DNA from: Chthoniobacter sp. | Lineage (GTDB): Bacteria; Verrucomicrobiota; Verrucomicrobiia; Chthoniobacterales; Chthoniobacteraceae | Assembly: GCA_025351065.1 (NCBI GenBank) | Contig: JANXWQ010000068.1 | Location: forward strand, 1 to 7,113 | Length of the DNA: 7,113 bases | Direction: 5' to 3' | Shown here: one piece after another, positions 1 to 5,903 of the stretch | Position numbering within the stretch: position 1 is the first letter of the stretch | Layout: each line of letters begins with the position of its first letter | Notes under the pieces: generated by a model | Seen by the model: the letters and a program-made list of their open reading frames with translations, nothing else | Databases searched by the model: none | What the model was told of the DNA's origin: nothing | Translations under genes and position numbers: made by a program

Positions 1-2
1 CG

Positions 3-77
3 CTGATCCTGACCAACACCACGAACAGCTACTCCGGCACCTTCAATGTCCTCGCCAACCAAATCCTGCTCAGCAAG
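3..77 (+). repeat. Passenger-associated repeat, edge copy
   Basis: The residues NSYSGTFNVLANQILLSK match the second half of the repeat (NTYxGxTxVxxGTLxLxK). The first half is cut by the window edge. It shows that the repeat array continues upstream of this window. Confidence 0.6.
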
Positions 78-2873
78 CCGGCGGCGACCGGCAATACCCT
101 CGGCACTGGCACGGTCAATCTGAACGGCGGCATGCTGCAACTCCGTGACAACGGCACCGGCAGCGGCGGCACACTGGCCTACAACAATAATGTGACCGTG
201 TCGGCGTCCGGCACGATCGACGTGGATCGGGTGAGCGCGAACCTGGGCAACACCTTTCAACTCGGCACGCTCAACCTGGCTGCCGGGCAGACCTTGAACA
301 CGACCGGGGCTAACACTTACGTCGTGCGCTTTGGCGGCGCGACGACGCTGAACACGGGCGCGGTTTTCAACCCCACCAACGCGCCCCTTGTGCTGGCCGG
401 TGTGGTGGGCGGCGGGGCCGATCTCACCATGGCGGGCAGCGGCAACCTCCAGCTCAACGCGGCGAACACCTACACCGGCCAGACGAACGTCAACGCCGGC
501 ACGCTCACGCTCCTTGGTTCCATCGCCAGCAGCCCCGGCATCCATGTGGCCGCGGGCGCGACGCTGAATGTCACGGCGGCGGCGGGCGGCTTCACGCTCG
601 GCGGCACGCAGACGCTCACCGGCACGGGCAGCGTGACCGGCGCGGCCACCGTCGGCACCGGCGGCAAAATCCAGCCGGGCGACGGCGCGGGCACCGGCAC
701 GCTGACGATGGCGGCACTTACTTTCGGCACCGCCGCCGGCCAGACCGGCGCGGTGAACATTACCAACAGCGCGACGCCCGCGCTGCTCAACGTAACCGGC
801 AGCAACGCGCTCGTAGCCAACGGCGGCGCGAACAGCATCTCGATCAACCTCCCCACCAGCGCGCCGGCCGCCGGCACTTACACCCTTATCGACTACGTGG
901 GGGCCATCGGCGGCACGGGCTTCAGCGCCTTTAAGCTCGGCACCGGCCCGAACCGGCTCGTGGCGAATCTCGTGAACAACACGGGTAACACCTCGATCGA
1001 CCTCAACGTGACCGGCATTGACTTTCCGCTGTGGAAAGGCGCGCTCGGCAGCGAATGGAGCACCGCCACGCTCGCGGCTCCGAAGAACTGGGTGCTGAAC
1101 TCGAACAACGCGACCGGCACGGATTTTCTGACCAGTGACAATGTTACTTTCAGCGATCTCGCCACGACGACGACGGTGGATGTGAGTGTCGCCGATGTGA
1201 CTCCGGCGTCGGTGCTGTTTGGCAATGTGACCAAGGACTATGTCATCAGCGGGTCAAAGGCGATTACGGGTGCCGGAGGTTTCACCGTGAATGGCGGCGG
1301 CAAAGTAACCGTGAGTAACACGAACAGCTTCACCAGCGCACCCAGCCTGTTAGCCGGCACGGTGAGCGTGGCGGCGGTCGCGAATGGCGGCGTGAACAGC
1401 CCGCTCGGCGCAGGCACCGGCGTGGTTTTTGGCGGCGGCACGCTCGAGTTCACCGGCGCGAGCGGCAGCACCGACCGCGCGCTCACGCTCAATGCCGGCG
1501 GCGGCACCGTGAAAACCGACACGCCGCTCACGCTCGGCGGCGCGCTCAGCGGCGCAGGCGCACTGACCAAGATTGGCAGCGGTCAGCTCACGCTCACCGG
1601 GGCGAATAGCTATGGTGCCACCACCATCTCCGGCGGCACCCTGCAAATCGGCGACGGCGTGGCCGCCAGCAGCCCCGGCACCGGCCCCATCGCCGACAAC
1701 GCCACTCTCGCCTTCAACACCCCCGCCGCCGGCCTCATCGTTGGCAACCAGATCACCGGCACCGGCGCGCTGACCAAGACCGGCGCGGGCAACACCGTCC
1801 TCAACGGCGCCCAGGCCAACACCTTCAGCGGCGACACCACCGTGAGCGGCGGCAACCTGATCCTCTCGAAAACCTCGGGCGTCAACGCCATCGGCGGCAA
1901 CCTCACCGTCGCCCTCGGCGGCACCGTTTCCTACGGCACCACCGCCGGGCAACTCGCGGATCACCTCCCCGACACCGCCAGCATCACCATCAATGGCGGC
2001 ACCTTCGGCTCCGGCGCGGGAAACACTCCGGCGGCTCCGACAGCGGGCGTCACCGATACGGTCGGTAGGGTCACGGTCAACAGCGGCTCCTTCATCAGCG
2101 GGCGCGGGCCGGGCACTATTCCCGCGCCCTTTGTCGTCACGGGCGCTTTCAAACTCCTCGGCGGCACCGCCCTCGTCTCGCGCGGCGGCGGGCTCACCGC
2201 GGACAGCGTGCAAGTCGGCGCGGCCAATCTGGATTTGGACGGCGGCAGCAACACCCCCGGCAACCTCAGCCGGCTCACCACCGGGGTGGGCGGGCTGTCG
2301 CTGGCGGGTGGCACGATCAATTTCAACGCCGGCCCGAGCGCCCTCGTTGCCGCTTCCGTCGGCAGCATTGTCACGCTCGGCGGCGACGTGACCTCCACGG
2401 GCACGAGCAGCCTGGTGCGGCAAAATCCCACGGTCTCCAGTGCGAGCGTGGACCTCGGCGGCGCGACCCGCACCTTCGCCGTCACCGGCACGCTCACCAT
2501 CGGCACCGCCGCCGCGCCCATCACCATCACCAACGGCGCGCTGACCAAAACCGGCGCGGGCGTGCTGAACCTCACCGGTCCGCAGACCTACGCCACGCTC
2601 CTGACCAGCGGCGGCGTGACCAATCTCCGCGGCGCCCTCGGCACCGGCACCTCCACGCTCAACGCCAACGCGGCGACGAATATTTTCACCAGCCAGACCC
2701 TCGCCGCGCTGAGCATCGGCGCGGGCGCGGTCGTGACTTTCGGCGACGGACTGCCGCTCGTCGGAGGGCCGGAAAAATTCGGTGTGTCGGCCGTGCCCGA
2801 GCCCGGCGCGCTCGGCCTGCTGCTCCTCGGCGGGCTCAGCGTGCTCGGCCGGCGGCGGACTTGGAGACGGTGA
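3..2873 (+). CDS. PEP-CTERM protein with autotransporter-associated repeats (5' partial)
   Basis: The reading frame is open from the first bases, so the true start and any signal peptide lie upstream; 956 residues are visible. The protein is rich in Gly, Thr, Ala, Asn and Ser, I see no cysteine, and it repeats the LTKxGxGxLxLxGxNTYxGxTxVxxGTLxL pattern of passenger-associated transport repeats (PF12951/TIGR02601 type), which form parallel beta-helices. Copies lie near residues 1-25, 141-171, 427-456, 521-552, 590-622 and 847-877. A segment with W344, W352 and W363 (WKG, EW, NW) resembles the linker that opens repeat blocks in such proteins. The C-terminus (residues 931-956) is VPEP, a hydrophobic stretch, then an Arg-rich tail: a PEP-CTERM signal for exosortase-dependent sorting. 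No autotransporter beta-barrel is present, so surface or extracellular display by sorting is inferred. Probably a structural or adhesin-like exported protein; ligand unknown. An internal ATG at 132 is not the real start because homologous repeat sequence continues upstream of it. Confidence 0.9.
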   Translation: MILTNTTNSYSGTFNVLANQILLSKPAATGNTLGTGTVNLNGGMLQLRDNGTGSGGTLAYNNNVTVSASGTIDVDRVSANLGNTFQLGTLNLAAGQTLNTTGANTYVVRFGGATTLNTGAVFNPTNAPLVLAGVVGGGADLTMAGSGNLQLNAANTYTGQTNVNAGTLTLLGSIASSPGIHVAAGATLNVTAAAGGFTLGGTQTLTGTGSVTGAATVGTGGKIQPGDGAGTGTLTMAALTFGTAAGQTGAVNITNSATPALLNVTGSNALVANGGANSISINLPTSAPAAGTYTLIDYVGAIGGTGFSAFKLGTGPNRLVANLVNNTGNTSIDLNVTGIDFPLWKGALGSEWSTATLAAPKNWVLNSNNATGTDFLTSDNVTFSDLATTTTVDVSVADVTPASVLFGNVTKDYVISGSKAITGAGGFTVNGGGKVTVSNTNSFTSAPSLLAGTVSVAAVANGGVNSPLGAGTGVVFGGGTLEFTGASGSTDRALTLNAGGGTVKTDTPLTLGGALSGAGALTKIGSGQLTLTGANSYGATTISGGTLQIGDGVAASSPGTGPIADNATLAFNTPAAGLIVGNQITGTGALTKTGAGNTVLNGAQANTFSGDTTVSGGNLILSKTSGVNAIGGNLTVALGGTVSYGTTAGQLADHLPDTASITINGGTFGSGAGNTPAAPTAGVTDTVGRVTVNSGSFISGRGPGTIPAPFVVTGAFKLLGGTALVSRGGGLTADSVQVGAANLDLDGGSNTPGNLSRLTTGVGGLSLAGGTINFNAGPSALVAASVGSIVTLGGDVTSTGTSSLVRQNPTVSSASVDLGGATRTFAVTGTLTIGTAAAPITITNGALTKTGAGVLNLTGPQTYATLLTSGGVTNLRGALGTGTSTLNANAATNIFTSQTLAALSIGAGAVVTFGDGLPLVGGPEKFGVSAVPEPGALGLLLLGGLSVLGRRRTWRR
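423..515 (+). repeat. Passenger-associated repeat, internal copy 1
   Basis: Begins LTMAGSGNLQL and continues NTYTGQTNVNAGTLTLL, a complete and close match to the autotransporter-associated repeat pattern. It is followed by the usual spacer containing 'GTLTMAALTFG'-type strands. Confidence 0.85.
1020..1280 (+). other. Trp-containing linker segment between repeat blocks
   Basis: Protein segment DFPLWKGALGSEWS, then NW, then FLTSDNVTFSD and a Val/Thr-rich run to SKAITGAGG. A W-x-G...W...NW...DNVTF arrangement is commonly seen at the head of repeat blocks in these proteins. The only other tryptophan I see in the visible protein is in the C-terminal RTWRR tail. Probably one beta-helical module boundary; this is a pattern-based reading. 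Confidence 0.5.
1281..1370 (+). repeat. Passenger-associated repeat, degenerate copy 2
   Basis: FTVNGGGKVTVSNTNSFTS followed by LLAGTVSV aligns with the repeat pattern at the Gly, Asn-Ser-Phe (for NTY) and AGT positions but lacks the LTKxG opening. It follows directly on the Trp-containing segment. Confidence 0.6.
1563..1658 (+). repeat. Passenger-associated repeat, copy 3
   Basis: LTKIGSGQLTLTGANSYGAT followed by TISGGTLQIGDG is a full match to the repeat. It is preceded by GGALSGAGA, the strand that usually leads into this motif. Confidence 0.85.
1770..1868 (+). repeat. Passenger-associated repeat, copy 4
   Basis: LTKTGAGNTVLNGAQANTFS, then GDTTVSGGNLILS. It has a two-residue insertion before the NTF position relative to the other copies. 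The DNA encoding its first residues is almost identical to that of copy 5. Confidence 0.85.
2541..2633 (+). repeat. Passenger-associated repeat, copy 5 (last before the sorting tail)
   Basis: LTKTGAGVLNLTGPQTYATL followed by LTSGGVTNLRG. The second half is diverged: the usual GTLxL has become GVTNL. A short Ala/Thr/Asn-rich strand region then leads to the PEP-CTERM tail. Confidence 0.8.
2793..2870 (+). other. PEP-CTERM exosortase sorting signal
   Basis: The last 26 residues are VPEP, then GALGLLLLGGLSVLG, then RRRTWRR. This is the standard three-part signal (VPEP motif, membrane-spanning hydrophobic stretch, basic tail) recognised by exosortase (EpsH/XrtA-type) systems. The exosortase is not encoded here and should be elsewhere in the genome. 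Confidence 0.92.
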
Positions 2874-2888
2874 ACTAGGCGGTCACGG

Positions 2889-2940
2889 CGTCGCGCGGTG
2901 AACGCGGCGGTCTTCCGCGATTGCCAAGCGCGCGGCGACG
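2889..2940 (+). repeat. Weak nested inverted repeats in the gap after the PEP-CTERM gene
   Basis: CGTCGC at 2889-2894 can pair with GCGACG at 2935-2940, extended by three pairs across a one-base bulge. Inside it, CGCGG at 2903-2907 can pair with CCGCG at 2915-2919 around a 7-base loop. There is no T-tract, so it is not a recognisable intrinsic terminator. In DNA this GC-rich such pairing may be chance. Confidence 0.25.
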
Positions 2941-2963
2941 GCGGCATGCTGCGCGTCCGCTTT

Positions 2964-4721
2964 ATGAAAAAACTCCTCCCGCTCGCCGCCGCCATAGCCC
3001 TTGTCCTCGCCGCGCCGGTGCTGCGCGCGGAGACGGAGACGCCGCTGACCGAAGACTCGAAGGCGCACGACGGCGTGCCGAAGGGTGAGCTGATCAAGTT
3101 CCAGATCGAGGGCTCGAAGATTTTCCCCGGCACGGTGCGCGAGGTGACGGTGTATGTGCCGCGGCAGTACGACCCGGCGAAACCGGCGTGCGTGTATGTG
3201 AATCAGGACGGGGTGCAGTGGAATGCGCCAGTGGTTTTCGACAACCTCATTGCGAAGAGCGAAATGCCGGTGACGGTCGGCGTGTTTGTCATGCACGGGC
3301 GGGTGAAAGCGGCGGACGGCGAGAAGGCGCTGGATCGGTTCAACCGCTCGCTGGAGTACGACGGTCTCGGGCCGGATTACGCGCGCTTTGTCCTCGAAGA
3401 ACTGCTGCCCGCGGTGGAGCAAAAAACGACGGGCGACGGGCGCAAAATCGTGCTCAGCACGAGCGGCAATGACCGCGGGATCGGCGGCTCGTCGAGCGGC
3501 GCGATCTGCGCGCTGAATGCGGCGTGGGAGCGGCCGGAGGCGTTCACGCGCGTGTTCTCGTCGGTGGGGACTTTCGTGAGCCTGCGGGGCGCGGATCGGC
3601 TGGCCGGGTTGATCCGCAAGTATGAGCCGCGGGCGCTGCGGGTCTTTCAATGCGACGGTTCGAATGACTTGAACATCTACGGCGGCGACTGGTGGGAGGC
3701 CAATCAGATGATGGATCGCGCGCTCACTTTCGCCGGCTACGAGCACCAGAGCGTGTGGGGCGACGGCGGACACAACGGCAAGCAGGGGACGATGCTGTTT
3801 CCCGACGCGATGCGCTTTTTGTGGAAAGGATGGCCCGAGCCGGTGAAGGCGGGCAAAAGCAAAAACGCGATGCTCAACGACGTGCTCATTCCCGGCGAGG
3901 AATGGCAGCTCGTGTGGGAAGGCGGAAAGTTCACCGAGGGGCCGTGCGCCAATGCGGCGGGCGAGGTTTTCTTCAACGACATCCCGAACGCGAAGACCTA
4001 CAAGATCGCGCTCGATGGGAAGGTGACGGAGTTCATCGCCGACTCGAAAAAGGCGAACGGGCAGGCGGTCGCGCCGGACGGGCGCATCTACACGGTCGTG
4101 GATTCCGAGGCGAAGATCGTGGCGTATGATGCGGAGGGAAAAGGCACGGTCATCGCGGAAGGCATCCGCGGCAATGACCTCGTGGTTTTGCAAAACGGGA
4201 ACACCTACGTCAGCGAGCCCGCGCCGCAGGGCGGCAAGTCGAGCAACGTGGTGCTCATCCGCGCGAACGGCGAAAAGGAGGTCGTGGATACCGGGCTGAA
4301 ATTTGCCAACGGCGTGACCGCGAGCCCTGATCAGACGCTGCTCTACGTCTGCGATTCGCGCAGCCACTGGGTCTATAGCTACCAAATCCAGGCCGACGGA
4401 AAGCTGGCCTACAAACAGCGTTACTTCTGGCTCCACGAGCCGGACACTGCCGATGACTCCGGCGCGGACGGCATGCGGGTGGATCGCGACGGCCGGCTCT
4501 ACGTGGCCACGCGCCTCGGCCTGCAAGTGTGCGACCAGGCGGGCCGCGTGAATTGCATCCTGCCGACGCCGAATCGCAACGTGTCGAACCTCACGTTCGG
4601 CGGCGCGGAGTTCGACACGATCTACGCGACGTGCGGCGACAAGGTCTATAAGCGCAAGGTGAAGCCGAAAGGCGCGAACGCTTTCGCCGACCCCATCAAG
4701 CCGAAAGCGCCCGGCTTGTAA
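2964..4721 (+). CDS. Secreted bifunctional esterase / SMP-30 gluconolactonase-like protein
   Basis: A 585-residue two-domain exported enzyme. Residues 1-22 (MKKLLPLAAAIALVLAAPVLRA) form a Sec signal peptide with likely cleavage before ETETP. Residues ~40-295 are an alpha/beta hydrolase of the Esterase (PF00756; Fes/esterase D-like) family. The GGSSSGA elbow puts the nucleophile at Ser177, the acid is probably Asp235 in CDGSNDLN (Asp231 is the alternative), and the base is His270 in GGHNG. Residues ~313-570 are an SMP-30/gluconolactonase propeller (PF08450). The likely metal ligands are Glu325 (FTEGP), Asn449 (ANGV) and Asp502 (GADGM), with Asn404 (RGND) as the substrate-side Asn; their spacing resembles that of SMP-30. 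It probably hydrolyses carbohydrate or aryl esters and sugar lactones outside the cytoplasm; the substrate is unknown. The ATG at 2964 is chosen because it gives a clean signal peptide. An in-frame ATG at 2946 would add six residues (MLRVRF) and cannot be excluded; a GTG at 2898 is less likely. No Shine-Dalgarno is seen. Confidence 0.9.
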   Translation: MKKLLPLAAAIALVLAAPVLRAETETPLTEDSKAHDGVPKGELIKFQIEGSKIFPGTVREVTVYVPRQYDPAKPACVYVNQDGVQWNAPVVFDNLIAKSEMPVTVGVFVMHGRVKAADGEKALDRFNRSLEYDGLGPDYARFVLEELLPAVEQKTTGDGRKIVLSTSGNDRGIGGSSSGAICALNAAWERPEAFTRVFSSVGTFVSLRGADRLAGLIRKYEPRALRVFQCDGSNDLNIYGGDWWEANQMMDRALTFAGYEHQSVWGDGGHNGKQGTMLFPDAMRFLWKGWPEPVKAGKSKNAMLNDVLIPGEEWQLVWEGGKFTEGPCANAAGEVFFNDIPNAKTYKIALDGKVTEFIADSKKANGQAVAPDGRIYTVVDSEAKIVAYDAEGKGTVIAEGIRGNDLVVLQNGNTYVSEPAPQGGKSSNVVLIRANGEKEVVDTGLKFANGVTASPDQTLLYVCDSRSHWVYSYQIQADGKLAYKQRYFWLHEPDTADDSGADGMRVDRDGRLYVATRLGLQVCDQAGRVNCILPTPNRNVSNLTFGGAEFDTIYATCGDKVYKRKVKPKGANAFADPIKPKAPGL

Positions 4722-4723
4722 TC

Positions 4724-4768
4724 CGCGCGGCGTCCGCCGTGCGTAACGAATATCGTGCGCGCGGCGTC
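4724..4768 (+). repeat. 11-base direct repeat in the intergenic gap
   Basis: CGCGCGGCGTC occurs at 4724-4734 and again at 4758-4768, 34 bases apart, in the gap before the membrane-protein gene. The copies are separated by a slightly AT-richer patch (TAACGAATAT). It could be an operator or just GC-rich chance similarity; no regulator can be named. Confidence 0.3.
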
Positions 4769-4793
4769 TGGCTGCGCGACGATCCCGTTTTCC

Positions 4794-4801
4794 AAAAAAA
4801 A
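4794..4801 (+). promoter_or_regulatory. A-tract in the leader of the four-gene cluster
   Basis: Eight adenines lie just upstream of the ATG at 4804, where a Shine-Dalgarno would be expected, and no GGAGG-like sequence is visible. An unstructured A-rich leader can support SD-independent initiation. This is the only candidate initiation element found for the cluster. Confidence 0.3.
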
Positions 4802-4803
4802 TC

Positions 4804-5364
4804 ATGCGACTTCCCTGGCTCAAACTTCTCGGCGTCCTCGCTGTCATCTGGCTCATCGCGGGTACGGTGATCTTTTTTGCGCGCAGCGCGAAGGTCACGC
4901 CCGAGTCGCTGGTGGCCTACGCGGACACGCATCCCATCGACGGAAAGCCGGCGGCGGAGCGCGCGAAGGTCATCGAAAAACTCGCGGGGCAGATGAACGA
5001 ACTCGCCTACGAAGACCGGCGCGGCGTCCGCATGAGCAAAGGGCTGGACGGCTTTTTCAAGGCGCTCACGCCCGAGGAGCAGACGCGCTTTCTCGACCTC
5101 ACGCTGCCCACCGGCTTCAAGCAGATGATGGACGCGCTGAACAAAATGACGCCCGAGAAGCGGCAGCAGTTTGTGGAGAAGGCGCTGACCGACATGAAGA
5201 AGCACGAAGGCGACCGCCCGCCCGATGCGGAACTCGATGGGAACGCGAAGAAGATCATTGATCAGGGCTTCAAGACGTTTTACAGCGACGCCAGCGCCGA
5301 TGTGAAAATGGATGTCGCGCCGCTGATCGAGCAGTTGCAGAAAAATCTCCAGGGCGTCCGATGA
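4804..5364 (+). CDS. Uncharacterised single-pass membrane protein with LTPEE-type helical repeats
   Basis: A 186-residue protein that I do not recognise as a named family. Residues 8-26 (LLGVLAVIWLIAGTVIFFA) form one transmembrane segment after a short basic N-terminus (MRLPWLK), so it is either an N-terminal anchor or an uncleaved signal; the remaining ~160 residues are hydrophilic. This soluble part appears alpha-helical and contains two similar motifs, FFKALTPEEQTRFLDL at 84-99 and MDALNKMTPEKRQQFVEK at 109-126, recalling the LTPEQ-type helical hairpins of periplasmic proteins such as Spy/CpxP. That resemblance is a motif impression, not a family assignment. No cysteine or catalytic signature is seen. 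It is the first gene of a cluster in which each gene overlaps the next by four bases (ATGA at 5361-5364 here), so it is probably co-expressed with the downstream pseudopilin-like and ABC genes. The ATG at 4804 follows an A-tract and gives a complete membrane anchor. The coding call is firm; the function is unknown. Confidence 0.85.
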   Translation: MRLPWLKLLGVLAVIWLIAGTVIFFARSAKVTPESLVAYADTHPIDGKPAAERAKVIEKLAGQMNELAYEDRRGVRMSKGLDGFFKALTPEEQTRFLDLTLPTGFKQMMDALNKMTPEKRQQFVEKALTDMKKHEGDRPPDAELDGNAKKIIDQGFKTFYSDASADVKMDVAPLIEQLQKNLQGVR

Positions 5365-5903
5365 AACCCGCGAGCCGCCGCGCCTTCACGCTCATCGAAC
5401 TGCTCGTCGTCATTGCCGTCATCGCCATCATTGCGGCGCTGGCCTTTCCCGCATATCAGCGCGTGGTCGAGAGCGGACGGGCGACGGCTTGCACGTCGAA
5501 TCTGCGGCAGCTCGGCGCGGCTCTGTCCGCGTATCTCGGCGAGAATAACAACACCATGCCCGTGCTCAAAACCGCGCGCGCCGCTTTGACCGACGACGTG
5601 CCGGTGATCGACAACACGCTCGACAAATACTTGTCGGCGAAGGGCGTCTTTGCCTGCCCGGCGGACAAGTCGGGCTTCGCCGCGAAGACCGGCACGAGCT
5701 ACCTCTGGAACAACACGCTCAACGGCCAGGCGCTCGCCGCGCTGAATTTTCTCGGCCTCGTCGCCGACCTCAGCCACATCCCGATCATGTCGGACAAGGA
5801 AGGCTTTCACCCCTACCTCGCCGACAAAGTGAACATCCTCTACGCCGACGGCCACGCGACGAAGGACGTGAAATTTTTCACCAATGATGAGCCCAAGAAA
5901 TGA
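5361..5903 (+). CDS. Pseudopilin-like protein with prepilin N-methylation motif
   Basis: A 180-residue protein with a type IV prepilin/type II secretion pseudopilin N-terminus. MKPASRRA is followed by FTLIELLVVIAVIAIIAALA, with predicted prepilin-peptidase cleavage between Ala8 and Phe9 and the conserved Glu at position 5 of the mature form (Glu13). The hydrophobic helix spans about 9-30. The body has the features of the short PVC-group pseudopilins often annotated as DUF1559-like or 'H-X9-DG' proteins: CTSNLRQLGAALSAYLGENNNTMP (Cys44 onward), FACPADKSG (Cys99), and a C-terminal VNILYADGHA. Here His150 is 12 residues before Asp163 rather than 9. It would be inserted in the inner membrane and may assemble into a pseudopilus or stay a monomeric exported protein. 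No prepilin peptidase or secretion ATPase is in the window. Its start overlaps the upstream stop and its stop overlaps the ABC ATPase start, each by four bases, which is an unusual setting for a pseudopilin. Confidence 0.9.
   Translation: MKPASRRAFTLIELLVVIAVIAIIAALAFPAYQRVVESGRATACTSNLRQLGAALSAYLGENNNTMPVLKTARAALTDDVPVIDNTLDKYLSAKGVFACPADKSGFAAKTGTSYLWNNTLNGQALAALNFLGLVADLSHIPIMSDKEGFHPYLADKVNILYADGHATKDVKFFTNDEPKK

Noticed and set aside
132..134. ATG at 132 as the start of the PEP-CTERM gene
   Set aside because: Repeat-type protein sequence continues in frame to the window edge and no signal peptide follows this ATG.
1350..2423. 357-codon minus-strand open frame opposite the repeat protein gene
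   Set aside because: It is a low-complexity Ala/Gly/Glu/Arg translation produced by the GC-rich repeats; no start context or recognisable domain.
423..2633. Repeats read as a tandem DNA array or CRISPR
   Set aside because: The units are irregularly spaced, diverged at DNA level and in frame with one protein, so they are protein beta-helix repeats.
4741..4780. Sigma-70-like promoter around the TAACGAATAT patch
   Set aside because: No matching -35 element at a suitable distance could be identified, so a promoter call would be unsupported.
4787..4801. A8 tract as a minus-strand terminator
   Set aside because: There is no hairpin on the 5' side as read on the minus strand and no minus-strand gene to terminate.
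2883..4898. 671-codon open frame on the minus strand opposite the esterase gene
   Set aside because: The translation is dominated by Arg, His, Ala and Val with no family motif, as expected opposite a high-GC gene. The plus strand there encodes two clear domains with catalytic residues.
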